A stretch of DNA of 64,000 bases, taken from Pseudolabrys sp. Lineage in GTDB: Bacteria > Pseudomonadota > Alphaproteobacteria > Rhizobiales > Xanthobacteraceae. The stretch lies in the NCBI GenBank assembly GCA_030655215.1, contig JAURVZ010000018.1, positions 86,370 through 150,369 of the forward strand. Direction: 5' to 3'. The translations under genes were made by a program, and so were the position numbers. Each line of letters begins with the position of its first letter. Position 1 is the stretch's first letter. Positions 1-8,640 of this stretch are shown here, one piece after another. The notes under the pieces are model-generated. The model was not told the origin of the DNA and did not search any database. It saw only the letters and a list, made by a program, of their open reading frames with translations.

Positions 1-100
1 CAAAATTGATCGCTCGCTTGCACATGGCAGAATTATGGTATGTCACTACAGGTTGTCGGGGGGCAGCCGGCGTCGGGGTCGCTGAGACGGGGCAAGAGCA

Positions 101-1021
101 ATGACGAATATTCCGACCGATTTGCTGCGCACATTTGTCGCTGTCGTCGATATGCGCAGTTTCACCAAGGCCGCCGCATCGCTCGGCGTGACGCAGCCGG
201 CGGTGAGCGCCCAGATCAAGCGTCTGCAATTTCTTCTCGGTGACGACATCTTTGATCGCAGCTCGCAAGGCGTCAGCCTGACTGCACACGGCGAAATCGT
301 TCTCAATTATGCGCGCCGCCTTCTGTCGATCAACGACCAGATCGTTCATCTCGGCGGTCCCGGCCCGATGCCGGAGCTTGCGATCCGCGTCGGCACATCG
401 AGCGACTACATTGCATCGATATTGCCCGCGACCTTGGCCTCGTTCCGCGAACGCTGGCCGGATGTGCGTTTTTCGGTTCGCACCGATTATCTCGATCCGC
501 TGTCGCGTCAGTTGCGCGGTGGCGAGATTGATGTGCTGATCGCATTGTCGATGACGCCGCCGCATGATGCACGCCACGTTGTTGCGCGCGACATCGTCTG
601 GGTGCGCGGCAAGAACACGCGCTTCAATCCGGATGGGCCGGTGCCGCTGGTGTCCTATGGCACGCCTTGCATCTATCACAAGCTGGTCGTGCGCGCGCTG
701 AAGGCTGCCGGCATGGACTGGGAAGATGTCTTCATGGGCCCGAGTCTCGCCAGCCTGAAGGGCGCTGTGGCAGCGGGGCTTGGCGTCATGGCGATCAATC
801 GCCACCGCGCCGATGAAGATGGCATTGTTGTCTGGGAAGACGCGCCGCTGCCGAAGCTGCCGGATCTCTACAGCGGCATCTATGTCCGCGAAGGCGGCGC
901 GCGCGATATTTACGAACAGCTGGCCGACGAAATCGCCGCTGTCGTGCACGCGCAGTCCAAGCCGGCGAACAAGCTGATCGGCAGCATCGAAAACAGCCGC
1001 AAGAAGACGTCTGCGGCTTAA
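101..1021 (+). CDS. LysR-family transcriptional regulator
   Basis: A 306-residue LysR-type regulator. The N-terminal winged helix-turn-helix lies at about residues 4-63, with the recognition segment SFTKAAASLGVTQPAVSAQI at 20-39, followed by the linker helix and an effector-binding domain at about 90-290. Length is normal for the family. The ATG at 101 is preceded by a GGGGC stretch. The gene converges on the ABC operon and overlaps its permease stop by 4 bp, so it is not in the usual divergent arrangement and its target may lie left of the window. The effector cannot be read from sequence. Family assignment is firm, function is open. Confidence 0.93.
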   Translation: MTNIPTDLLRTFVAVVDMRSFTKAAASLGVTQPAVSAQIKRLQFLLGDDIFDRSSQGVSLTAHGEIVLNYARRLLSINDQIVHLGGPGPMPELAIRVGTSSDYIASILPATLASFRERWPDVRFSVRTDYLDPLSRQLRGGEIDVLIALSMTPPHDARHVVARDIVWVRGKNTRFNPDGPVPLVSYGTPCIYHKLVVRALKAAGMDWEDVFMGPSLASLKGAVAAGLGVMAINRHRADEDGIVVWEDAPLPKLPDLYSGIYVREGGARDIYEQLADEIAAVVHAQSKPANKLIGSIENSRKKTSAA

Positions 1022-1791
1022 GCCTGCGCGAAGCCGGAGCGCTGCGCCCAGCCGGTCATCCGCTTTTCCAGGATGGCCATCGCCGCATACATGACGATGC
1101 CCTCGATCGCGAGCACGACGAGACCGGCGAAAATCAACGGCACCTGGAATTGCGCCTGCGCCTGCAGCATCAGATTGCCGATGCCGTAATTCGACGCGAC
1201 GCTTTCCGAAATCACCGAGCCGACGAAGGCGAGCGTGATCGCCACTTTCAGCGAGCCGAAGAAATAGGGCAGCGTGCGCGGGATACCCACTTTGCGCATA
1301 ATGTCGAGCTTCGACGCACCCAACGCTTTCAGCACGTCTTCCAGTTCAGGCTCTATGGTGGCCAAGCCGGTTGCCACATTGACGACGATCGGAAAGAACG
1401 AAATCAGGAAAGCGGTCAGCACTGCCGGCACGAAGCCGATGCCGAACCACAGCACCAGGATCGGCACCAATGCGACTTTCGGAATGGCATTGAAGCCGAT
1501 CATCAGCGGATACAGGCCGGCATAGATCGCGCGCGACCAGCCGACCAGAAGCCCGAGCAACATGCCGAAGCCGACGGCGAGCGCAAAGCCGATCAGCGTC
1601 GTTTGCAAGGTGATCCAGGAATTGCGCGCCAGCGGTCCGGAATAATCGACGAAAGCCTGCGCAATGGCGCTCGGCGGCGGCAGGAAGAACACCGGGATCT
1701 TGAAGATGTGAACCGCGGCTTCCCAGACGACAAACAGGCCGATGGTGAACAGCCAGGGCGACAGGCGGATGAGCAGGGCGGTCCGGTTCAT
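1018..1791 (-). CDS. ABC transporter permease, nitrate/sulfonate/taurine type
   Basis: A 257-residue inner-membrane permease of the SsuC/TauC (BPD_transp_1) family with about six membrane segments. The cytoplasmic EAA loop, which docks the ATPase, is visible around EDVLKALGAS and the following G-x-P region (about residues 150-170). It is the last gene of a minus-strand operon: binding protein, ATPase, permease. A 151-bp gap holding two strong palindromes separates it from the ATPase, which is wide for such an operon. The substrate is unknown; nitrate, aliphatic sulfonates, taurine or pyrimidine precursors are all carried by this family. Since the ATPase gene is interrupted, the transporter may not work in this strain. 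Confidence 0.9.
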   Translation of the reverse strand: MNRTALLIRLSPWLFTIGLFVVWEAAVHIFKIPVFFLPPPSAIAQAFVDYSGPLARNSWITLQTTLIGFALAVGFGMLLGLLVGWSRAIYAGLYPLMIGFNAIPKVALVPILVLWFGIGFVPAVLTAFLISFFPIVVNVATGLATIEPELEDVLKALGASKLDIMRKVGIPRTLPYFFGSLKVAITLAFVGSVISESVASNYGIGNLMLQAQAQFQVPLIFAGLVVLAIEGIVMYAAMAILEKRMTGWAQRSGFAQA

Positions 1792-1803
1792 GGTGCCATC
1801 TTG

Positions 1804-1848
1804 TCCCGGACAAGGAGCAACATGGAATGTTGCTCCGCAGAGCCGGGA
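1804..1848. repeat. Palindromic intergenic element, copy 1
   Basis: A perfect 10-bp stem GGAGCAACAT (1814-1823) with loop GGA and ATGTTGCTCC (1827-1836) is flanked by an outer pair TCCCGG (1804-1809) and CCGGGA (1843-1848). With the next element it fills the ATPase-permease gap. Such nested CCGGG-bounded palindromes resemble the mosaic intergenic elements common in this bacterial group (from memory). In the mRNA they would fold and could stabilise or uncouple the two reading frames. Confidence 0.7.
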
Positions 1849-1875
1849 TCGTTCCAGGCTCCGAATGTTTGACGG

Positions 1876-1920
1876 TCCCGGGTCTGCAACGCAGCGTTAC
1901 ACGCTGCATTGCGCCCGGGA
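1876..1920. repeat. Palindromic intergenic element, copy 2
   Basis: Outer arms TCCCGGG (1876-1882) and CCCGGGA (1914-1920) enclose a 12-bp inner stem, GCAACGCAGCGT (1886-1897) against ACGCTGCATTGC (1901-1912) with one mismatch and loop TAC. It lies 23 bp downstream (minus strand) of the ATPase stop codon. There is no T-tract on either side, so it is more likely an mRNA-stabilising or repeat element than a classical terminator. Confidence 0.7.
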
Positions 1921-1942
1921 AAAGAAAACTTTGGCTGCCGCG

Positions 1943-2728
1943 TCATTGCCGCGCCTTTACGATGTGGCTGCGCAATTCATGGACGATGTCGGTGAACTCG
2001 GATGTGAACGTCACTTCGAGATCGCGCGGCCGCGGCAGGTCGATCTTGCGTTCGACAACGATGCGGCCGGGGCGCTGCGACATGACGAAGACACGGTCGG
2101 CGAGGAACACGGCTTCGCGCAGATCGTGCGTCACCAGAATGACGGTGATCTTGCTCGCTGCTTGCAGATCGCGGATCACGCACCACAGTTCTTCGCGGGT
2201 GAAGGCATCGAGCGCGCCGAACGGTTCGTCGAGCATCAGCAATTGCGGCTCGTGGATCAGCGCGCGGCACAGCGAGGTGCGCTGCTGCATGCCGCCGGAC
2301 AATTCCCACGGAAATTTCTCGCCCTGGTCGCGCAGGCCGACCGATGTCAGCAGGTTGCGGGCGCGGGCAGCGAACTCGACTTTGCGGCTGCGCATCTGGC
2401 TGCGATAGGGCTCGACGATTTCGAGCGGCAGCAGCAGGTTTTCCAGCGTCGTGCGCCAAGGCAGCAAGGTCGGCGCCTGAAACGCCATGCCGGCGATCTT
2501 CACCGGCTTGGTGACCTTCTCGCCCGCGACCGTCACCGTTCCCGCGCGCGGAAACTCCAGGCCGGGGGCGAGCTTCATCAATGTGGACTAGCCGCAGCCT
2601 GACGGACCGACCACCGCGGCAAATTCGCCTTTGTTGACCGTGATCGACAGGCCTTCGACGGCCAGCGCCGAATTGGCGCCGGCATAGGCGTGATCGACGC
2701 CGTCGAGAGTAACGAAAGCTTCCGACAC
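1943..2728 (-). pseudogene. ABC transporter ATPase with nonsense codon in Walker A
   Basis: Read through, this is a 261-residue SsuB/TauB-type ATPase starting at GTG 2728, 15 bp after the binding-protein stop. The first 46 codons run up to GPSGCG, then TAG (2588-2590, minus strand) stands where the Walker A lysine belongs, and the frame continues with STLMKLAPG. Everything downstream is intact: Q-loop (QAPTLLPW), signature LSGGMQQR, Walker B LLMLDEP and the H-loop THD. One A-to-T change turns AAG into TAG. A product restarted at the downstream TTG/ATG would lack the P-loop lysine and could not hydrolyse ATP. A base-call error is the main alternative. Confidence 0.85.
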
Positions 2729-2743
2729 GGGTGGCTCTGCTTT

Positions 2744-3775
2744 TTAGAACTTGCGGTCGGCGTCGGACGGCAGGAACGAGGTATCGAAGATGTCTTCGGT
2801 CTTCGGCACAGCGTTCTTCCACTTATAGGTCAGGCCGATCTGTTCGATCGCCTTGCCGAAGCGCGCATTGTCGATCGCGCCGTAGCCATTGGCCTTGACC
2901 TCGGCGGTGACGAAGTTGTCGCGCAGCGACAGGTTCAGGCGCTCAAGCTCGACCGGCTTCTTGGCCACGTCGTTGCGCTTCATCACCGAGTCGACGGCGG
3001 TGTCGGGCGACTTCACGGTGTCCTTCAGGCCTTTGACGAAAGCGCGCAGGAAGGCTTTCACGGCTTCCGGCTTCTCGGCGGCGAACTTCGGGTTCACGAT
3101 GATGGCATTGCCGTAGAGATTGACGCCGTAATCGGCCATCAGCAGCACGACGATGTCGTCGACCGGAACGCCCTTGTCCTTTAGGTTGATGAAGGACGAG
3201 AACGAGAAGCCGGTGATGGCGTCGACCTGGCCGGCGGCCAACATCGGCTCGCGCACCGGGAAGCCGACGTTTTCAATCGTCACTTTGGATGCGTCGATCT
3301 TGTTGGCTTCGACGAAGATCGGCCACTGCGCGTAGGCGCCGTCCGGTGCGGGTGCGCCGAGCTTCTTGCCCTCAAGGCTCTTCGGATCGCTGATGCCGCG
3401 GCTCTTGCGGCCGACGATGGAGAAGGGCGGCTTGTTGTAGACCATGAACACCGCTTTCAGCGGCACGGTCGGGTTGGCGTCGCGGAACTTGATCAGCGAG
3501 TTGATGTCGCCGAAGCCCATGTCATAGGTGCCGGACGCAACGCGATTGATCGGCTCGAGCGAACCCGATGCGGTGTCGACCGTGACGTTGAGGCCTTCGG
3601 CCTTGTAGTAACCCTTGTCGATCGGCACGAGGAACGGCGCCGACGGACCCTCGTACTTGAAATCGAGGCTGAATTTGATGTCGGTGTCGGCGGCCGAGGC
3701 GGCACTGAGGCTCAACGTAGTCGCGAGCAAAGCGCCCGCCAGAATTCCTGCCCGACGGGCTTTCAACGTGCTCAT
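2744..3775 (-). CDS. ABC transporter periplasmic substrate-binding protein (NMT1/SsuA-like)
   Basis: A 343-residue exported binding protein of the NitT/TauT-type (NMT1/THI5-like) family and first gene of the operon. The start is placed at ATG 3775 because AAGGAA lies about 8 nt before it and a clean signal peptide follows (RR, hydrophobic AGILAGALLATTLSLSA, cleavage near ASA-AD); an upstream extension to 3859 lacks these features. The mature part has the family features KGYYKAEGL and the later GVNLYGNAIIVNPKF. It would deliver its ligand to the permease at 1018-1791. The ligand is not identifiable; the sequence resembles hydroxymethylpyrimidine, nitrate and sulfonate binders equally. Confidence 0.9.
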   Translation of the reverse strand: MSTLKARRAGILAGALLATTLSLSAASAADTDIKFSLDFKYEGPSAPFLVPIDKGYYKAEGLNVTVDTASGSLEPINRVASGTYDMGFGDINSLIKFRDANPTVPLKAVFMVYNKPPFSIVGRKSRGISDPKSLEGKKLGAPAPDGAYAQWPIFVEANKIDASKVTIENVGFPVREPMLAAGQVDAITGFSFSSFINLKDKGVPVDDIVVLLMADYGVNLYGNAIIVNPKFAAEKPEAVKAFLRAFVKGLKDTVKSPDTAVDSVMKRNDVAKKPVELERLNLSLRDNFVTAEVKANGYGAIDNARFGKAIEQIGLTYKWKNAVPKTEDIFDTSFLPSDADRKF

Positions 3776-4013
3776 GGGTAATTCCTTGCATTTGGGCCCG
3801 CGCATCCAACGATGCGTTCTCGGCCGGGTGGTTATTGAAGTCTGATCAGCAAAGAACATGCCGTTACAAAGAGCAAGTGACAGCGCGACTTTTTAGGGCA
3901 CTGCTTATTGAATGGACGGTGCTGCCGCTTGCTTGGGCAAAGCTCGCTGTCACCTGACACGGACGAAAGCCGGGCATTGCGGTAAGATCGGGAATCGAAT
4001 GGGAGGCGCGGGT

Positions 4014-7000
4014 ATGGCAGCGGCAGGTCCCAACCAGGGAAGCGGCATTCTCCCTTTCCGCGCTGCCTATGCGCCGCCGGATGAGGCACTGGCCGAAGCG
4101 CTGCTGGCGGCGGCCGGCCGGGGAGCCGCGGCGGAACGCCGCATCGATGCCCGCGCCACCGGTCTGATCGAGGCGATCCGCGCCAAGACCGGCGGGCTCG
4201 GCGGCGTGGAGGATTTCCTGCACGCCTATGCCCTGTCGACCAAGGAAGGCCTGGCCCTGATGGTGCTGGCCGAGGCGCTGCTGCGCATCCCGGATGCCGG
4301 CACCGCCGACCGCCTGATCGAGGACAAGCTCAAGGGGGGCGATTGGGCCGCGCATGACCGCCGTTCGGGCACCTTTCTGGTATCGGCCTCGGCCTGGACG
4401 CTCGGGCTGACGGCGCGCGTCATCCAGCCGGGCGAAACGCCGGAGGGCATTCTCGAGCAACTGGCCAAGCGGCTTGGCGTGCCGGCGGTGCGCGCCGCGA
4501 CCAAGCAGGCAATGCGGCTTCTCGGCTCGCATTTCGTGCTCGGGCAGACCATTGGCGATGCACTCGACCGCGCCGGCTCGCATCGCGAATTCCTCTATTC
4601 GTTCGACATGCTCGGTGAGGGCGCGCGTACCGCCGACGACGCGGCGCGTTATTTCCAGTCATATGCCAATGCCATCGAGGCGATCGGCAAATCCGCCGGC
4701 AATGATGCGCTGCCGAAGCGGCCCGGCATCTCGGTCAAACTGTCGGCCTTGCATCCGCGCTATGAGCCGCTGTCGCGCGAGCGCGTGCTGAAAGAGCTGC
4801 CGCCGCTGCTGCTCGAACTGGCGCGGCTGGCGAAAAGCCATGAACTCAATTTCACCGTCGATGCCGAGGAAGCCGACCGGCTCGAACTGTCGCTTGAGGT
4901 TATTGCCGCGACCATGCGCGATACATCGCTGGCCGGATGGGATGGTTTTGGTCTGGCGATACAGGCCTATCAGAAGCGCGCCGGCGCGGTGATCGACTGG
5001 GTCGCGCAAGCGGCTGAAGCGCTCGATCGCCGCATGATGGTGCGGCTGGTCAAGGGCGCTTACTGGGACACTGAGGTCAAGCGCGCGCAGGAGCGCGGCC
5101 TTGCCGATTATCCGGTGTTCACGCGCAAGGCGATGACCGATCTTTGCTATCTCGCCTGCGCGCGCAGGCTGCTGGCGTTGCGGCCACGCCTCTATCCGCA
5201 GTTTGCCACGCATAATGCGCTGACCATTGCGGCAGTGCTGGAAGACGCCGGCGATGGCGGCGGTTTTGAATTCCAGCGCCTGCATGGCATGGGCGATGCG
5301 CTCTATCAGTCGCTGATCGCCGATGACCCATCGCTTACCGTGCGCGTCTATGCGCCTGTGGGCGGCTACGCCGATCTGCTCGCCTATCTGGTGCGGCGCT
5401 TGCTCGAGAACGGCGCCAATTCATCCTTCGTATCGGTCGCTGCCGATTCGAATGTGCCGATTGCCGACATCATCAAGCGGCCGCAGGACTGGATCTCCGA
5501 TCCGTCGCGCGCGCGGCATTCGCATATCAAGTTGCCGCGCGATCTGTTTGCGCCGGAGCGGCGCAATTCGTCTGGTGTCGAATTCGGTGACAGCAAAGCA
5601 TTGGCGGCATTGCAGGCGGAAATCGATGCGGCGCCGAAAAGTGTTGCCGCGCCGCCTTTGGTTGACCCGAACGTCGCCATGGCCGCAGCAGCGGCTGGCT
5701 TCAAGGCGTGGGATGCAGCAGGCGTCGATGCGCGCGCCGCGGCTTTGGCCCGCGCTGGCGACCTGATCGAGCAGCATCGCGGCCGGCTGATCGCGCTCTT
5801 GCAAAGCGAAGGCGGCAAGACCATCGATGATTGCGTGTCGGAAGTGCGCGAAGCGGCGGATTTCTGCCGCTATTACGCAGCGCAGGCCAAGCACCAGTTG
5901 GCGCCGCGCGACCTGCCGGGGCCGACCGGCGAGACCAACACCTTGCGCTATCGGGGACGTGGCGTGTTCGTTTGCATCAGCCCCTGGAATTTTCCGCTTG
6001 CGATTTTCACCGGGCAGGTTGCGGCTGCGCTTGCCGCCGGCAATGCGGTGGTGGCCAAGCCGGCCGAGCAGACACCGCTCATTGCTGTTGAAGCCGTTAA
6101 GCTGCTGCATGAAGCCGGCGTGCCGCAAAGCGCGCTGCATCTGGTAATCGGCGACGGCAAGGTCGGCGGGATTCTTACCGCGCATCCCGATGTTTCCGGT
6201 ATTGCCTTCACCGGCTCCACCGAAGTTGCCCGTCTCATCAACCGGACCTTGGCCGCCAGCGATGGCCCGATCCCAGTGCTGATCGCCGAGACCGGCGGCA
6301 TCAACGCCATGATCGTCGATGCAACGGCTTTGCCGGAGCAGGTCGCCGATGATGTCGTGACGTCGGCCTTTCGATCCGCCGGTCAGCGCTGTTCGGCGCT
6401 GCGGCTACTCTGCGTGCAGGACGATGTCGCCGACCGCATGCTCGACATGATCGAAGGCGCCGCAGCTGAGCTCAAGATCGGCGACCCACGCGATCTGTCA
6501 ACGCATGTCGGCCCGGTCATCGATGCTGAAGCACGCGACAAACTGGAAAGCTGGATAGCGGCGATGGATAAACGCGGCGCGGTGCGCTTCCGGGGCGTGG
6601 CGCCGCCCGGCGGCCTTTTTGTCGCGCCGACCATCATCATGCTCGACCGCGCCCGCGACCTGACAGAAGAGGTGTTCGGCCCCGTGCTGCATGTCGTGCG
6701 CTGGAAGGCTGGTGAACTCGACGCGTTGCTCGATGACATCGCCGGCAATGGCTATGGTTTAACGCTGGGCGTCCATTCGCGAATCGACGCGACCATCGAG
6801 CATGTCGCGGCGCGGGTGCCGCATGGCAACGTCTACGTGAACCGCAACATGATCGGCGCGGTTGTCGGTTCGCAGCCTTTCGGCGGCAATGGTCTATCCG
6901 GCACGGGTCCGAAAGCCGGTGGTCCCCATTATCTGCACCGCTTCGCACTCGAGCAGGTGATCAACGTCAACACGGCTGCTTCAGGTGGCAACGCCACCCT

Positions 7001-7019
7001 GCTCGCCGAGGGCGAATAG
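4014..7019 (+). CDS. putA: Bifunctional proline dehydrogenase / pyrroline-5-carboxylate dehydrogenase
   Basis: A 1001-residue PutA that oxidises proline to glutamate in two steps using FAD and then NAD+. The proline dehydrogenase barrel is at about 155-460, with the conserved RLVKGAYWD strand near residue 345. The aldehyde dehydrogenase half is at about 520-985, with FTGSTEVARL, the general base Glu759 (AETGG) and catalytic Cys793 (SAGQRCSAL), 34 residues apart as usual. ATG 4014 is chosen because GGAGG sits 7 nt upstream; ATG 3999 and an extension to 3912 are less supported. It lacks the N-terminal ribbon-helix-helix DNA-binding domain of E. coli PutA, so it is not its own repressor. No PutP or PutR gene is adjacent. 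Confidence 0.96.
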   Translation: MAAAGPNQGSGILPFRAAYAPPDEALAEALLAAAGRGAAAERRIDARATGLIEAIRAKTGGLGGVEDFLHAYALSTKEGLALMVLAEALLRIPDAGTADRLIEDKLKGGDWAAHDRRSGTFLVSASAWTLGLTARVIQPGETPEGILEQLAKRLGVPAVRAATKQAMRLLGSHFVLGQTIGDALDRAGSHREFLYSFDMLGEGARTADDAARYFQSYANAIEAIGKSAGNDALPKRPGISVKLSALHPRYEPLSRERVLKELPPLLLELARLAKSHELNFTVDAEEADRLELSLEVIAATMRDTSLAGWDGFGLAIQAYQKRAGAVIDWVAQAAEALDRRMMVRLVKGAYWDTEVKRAQERGLADYPVFTRKAMTDLCYLACARRLLALRPRLYPQFATHNALTIAAVLEDAGDGGGFEFQRLHGMGDALYQSLIADDPSLTVRVYAPVGGYADLLAYLVRRLLENGANSSFVSVAADSNVPIADIIKRPQDWISDPSRARHSHIKLPRDLFAPERRNSSGVEFGDSKALAALQAEIDAAPKSVAAPPLVDPNVAMAAAAAGFKAWDAAGVDARAAALARAGDLIEQHRGRLIALLQSEGGKTIDDCVSEVREAADFCRYYAAQAKHQLAPRDLPGPTGETNTLRYRGRGVFVCISPWNFPLAIFTGQVAAALAAGNAVVAKPAEQTPLIAVEAVKLLHEAGVPQSALHLVIGDGKVGGILTAHPDVSGIAFTGSTEVARLINRTLAASDGPIPVLIAETGGINAMIVDATALPEQVADDVVTSAFRSAGQRCSALRLLCVQDDVADRMLDMIEGAAAELKIGDPRDLSTHVGPVIDAEARDKLESWIAAMDKRGAVRFRGVAPPGGLFVAPTIIMLDRARDLTEEVFGPVLHVVRWKAGELDALLDDIAGNGYGLTLGVHSRIDATIEHVAARVPHGNVYVNRNMIGAVVGSQPFGGNGLSGTGPKAGGPHYLHRFALEQVINVNTAASGGNATLLAEGE

Positions 7020-7129
7020 CGACAACATTGCGGCGGCGGTATCCGGTCACGGTTCTGTGTTCCCGCGACGGATTCAGCGTGGCCAAACGTTAAATCTATA
7101 GACACGCCTCAAGTCGGGAGAACGATGTG

Positions 7130-7474
7130 ATGCAGAAATTGAAGATGGCTCTTGCTGCTGGTCTGGCCGCCGCGGTGGTTGTGACCTCCATCGGCATTGA
7201 TTCGGCGGAGGCGAGGAGCCGTCGTGATCGTAACAACGCCGCCGCCGCCGCCGCCGTTATCGGCACCGTCGGAGCGATCGCGGCGATTGCCGCCGCCGAC
7301 AGCCGCCGCGACCGGTATTACGACGATGGCTACCGCTATCGCGGCTACCGCGGCGATGGCTACCGCAATCGGGCCTACCGTTCCGGCGCCTATTACAACA
7401 GTGGCCCGCGCTATTATCGCCACAACCCGGCCTATCCGAACGCTGGCGTCACCCAGCCCTGGGAATCGCGCTAA
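7130..7474 (+). CDS. Small secreted Tyr/Arg/Gly-rich protein
   Basis: A 114-residue protein of unknown function. ATG 7130 is chosen over GTG 7127 because GGGAG lies 9 nt before it. A signal peptide (MQKLKMALAAGLAAAVVVTS, cleavage near AEA-RS) is followed by an alanine-rich helix of about 25 residues and then a tail rich in Tyr, Arg, Gly and Asp (repeats of DGYR and YRGYR). The composition suggests a periplasmic or cell-surface, intrinsically disordered, cationic protein. Similar small proteins are common in Hyphomicrobiales and are annotated only as hypothetical. It stands alone between putA and hisE. Confidence 0.7.
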   Translation: MQKLKMALAAGLAAAVVVTSIGIDSAEARSRRDRNNAAAAAAVIGTVGAIAAIAAADSRRDRYYDDGYRYRGYRGDGYRNRAYRSGAYYNSGPRYYRHNPAYPNAGVTQPWESR

Positions 7475-7519
7475 ACCGCCGTTAACCGCTACGGAACTCC
7501 GGATCAGCTATGCTCGCGC

Positions 7520-7924
7520 ATGGCTGATTCGGTCGCCCGTCTCTATGACGCCGTGATTGCCGTTCGGGGCTCGGACCCGACGAAATCACGAACCGCGCGC
7601 CTTTTGCGCTCCGGCCGGGCCAAAATCGCCAAAAAGCTGGGTGAAGAGGCGGTCGAGGTCGTCATCGACGCCATGCACGGCCAGACCGAAGCCGTGATCC
7701 GCGAAAGCGCCGACCTCCTCTACAATCTGGTGGTGCTCTGGGTGCACGCCGGCATCAACCCGGACGATGTCTGGGACGAGATGCGGCGGCGCGAGAAAAT
7801 GTTCGGAATCGCTGAGAAACTGCCCAAAGATATGGTACCGGGTGCGCCACGGCGCAAAATCGTGCCGAAGGTCGTTCCCAAGGTCGTCCCTTTGGAAAGC
7901 CGGCGGCTGCCCAAGCGTCGCTGA
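7520..7924 (+). CDS. hisE: Phosphoribosyl-ATP pyrophosphatase (HisE-like), orphan
   Basis: A 134-residue all-alpha MazG/HisE-fold protein. HisE hydrolyses phosphoribosyl-ATP to phosphoribosyl-AMP, the second step of histidine synthesis. The metal-binding EExxE-type element is clear (KKLGEEAVEVVIDA), followed by ESADLLYNLVVLWVHAGI, typical of HisE. The C-terminus is extended by a basic Pro/Val/Lys/Arg tail (KIVPKVVPKVVPLESRR) not needed for catalysis. No other histidine gene is in the window, whereas hisE normally sits next to hisF, so this may be a second copy or a related house-cleaning pyrophosphatase. Confidence 0.82.
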   Translation: MADSVARLYDAVIAVRGSDPTKSRTARLLRSGRAKIAKKLGEEAVEVVIDAMHGQTEAVIRESADLLYNLVVLWVHAGINPDDVWDEMRRREKMFGIAEKLPKDMVPGAPRRKIVPKVVPKVVPLESRRLPKRR

Positions 7925-7991
7925 TCCGTCACAGTTTTCCGCCACAAGCCAGCGCCGAACCTGATCCCCCTTCCCGTATTGTGAGTGCCGC

Positions 7992-8603
7992 ATGACCGTA
8001 GAGGCCGCCCCGACGCCTAATCTGTTGCGTCGTATGTACAATTGGTGTCTCGCCGCCGCTCACAAGCCGCACGCCATCTGGACCATGGGCGGGATCTCGT
8101 TCGCCGAGAGTTCGTTCTTCCCGATCCCGCCGGACGTGATGCTGATCCCGATGGCGCTGGCACGGCCCGAGAAGGCCTATTGGTTCGCGACCGTCTGCAC
8201 CGTCACATCGGTGCTCGGCGGCATCCTCGGCTACGCCATCGGCGCGCTGCTGTACGATTCGGTCGGCGTCGTGCTGGTCAGCCTCTATAACCTCGAAAAC
8301 AAGATGGAGCTGTTCCGCCAGGGCTACGCCAATTGGGGGGCGGCGATCATCCTGATCAAGGGCCTGACGCCGATCCCCTACAAGGTGGTGACGCTCACGG
8401 CCGGCTTTGCCCATTACAACATATTCCTGTTCATCGTCTTCTCGGTCATTGCGCGGGCGATGCGGTTCTATGCCGTTGCCTTCCTATTGCACCGGTACGG
8501 CGAACAGGCGCGGGTGATCATCGAAAAGCGGCTCGGCCTGTACACCTCGATCGGTGCCGCGGTGGTCGTGCTCGGGCTGGTGGCTGCGCTATACTTGATC
8601 TGA
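7992..8603 (+). CDS. YqaA/DedA-like inner-membrane protein
   Basis: A 203-residue membrane protein of the SNARE-associated (DedA/VTT) superfamily, closest in form to YqaA. Features are FAESSFFPIPPDVMLIPMAL near residues 38-57 (the re-entrant acidic/proline motif of the family), a Gly-rich second segment, and the G-x-x-P-I-P motif KGLTPIPYKVVTLTAGF near 120-136. About five membrane segments are seen. DedA proteins are implicated in lipid transport and envelope homeostasis; the YqaA branch has no assigned substrate. It lies 67 bp after hisE and 37 bp before the next gene, so co-transcription is possible. Confidence 0.85.
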   Translation: MTVEAAPTPNLLRRMYNWCLAAAHKPHAIWTMGGISFAESSFFPIPPDVMLIPMALARPEKAYWFATVCTVTSVLGGILGYAIGALLYDSVGVVLVSLYNLENKMELFRQGYANWGAAIILIKGLTPIPYKVVTLTAGFAHYNIFLFIVFSVIARAMRFYAVAFLLHRYGEQARVIIEKRLGLYTSIGAAVVVLGLVAALYLI

Positions 8604-8640
8604 CCGAATCGGGATCAATGCCAAGGAAGGCTGCCATCCG

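Noticed and set aside
1139..1156. Sigma-54-like sequence GGCAC-N-TTGC
   Set aside because: The GG-to-GC spacing is off by one and it lies inside the permease gene.
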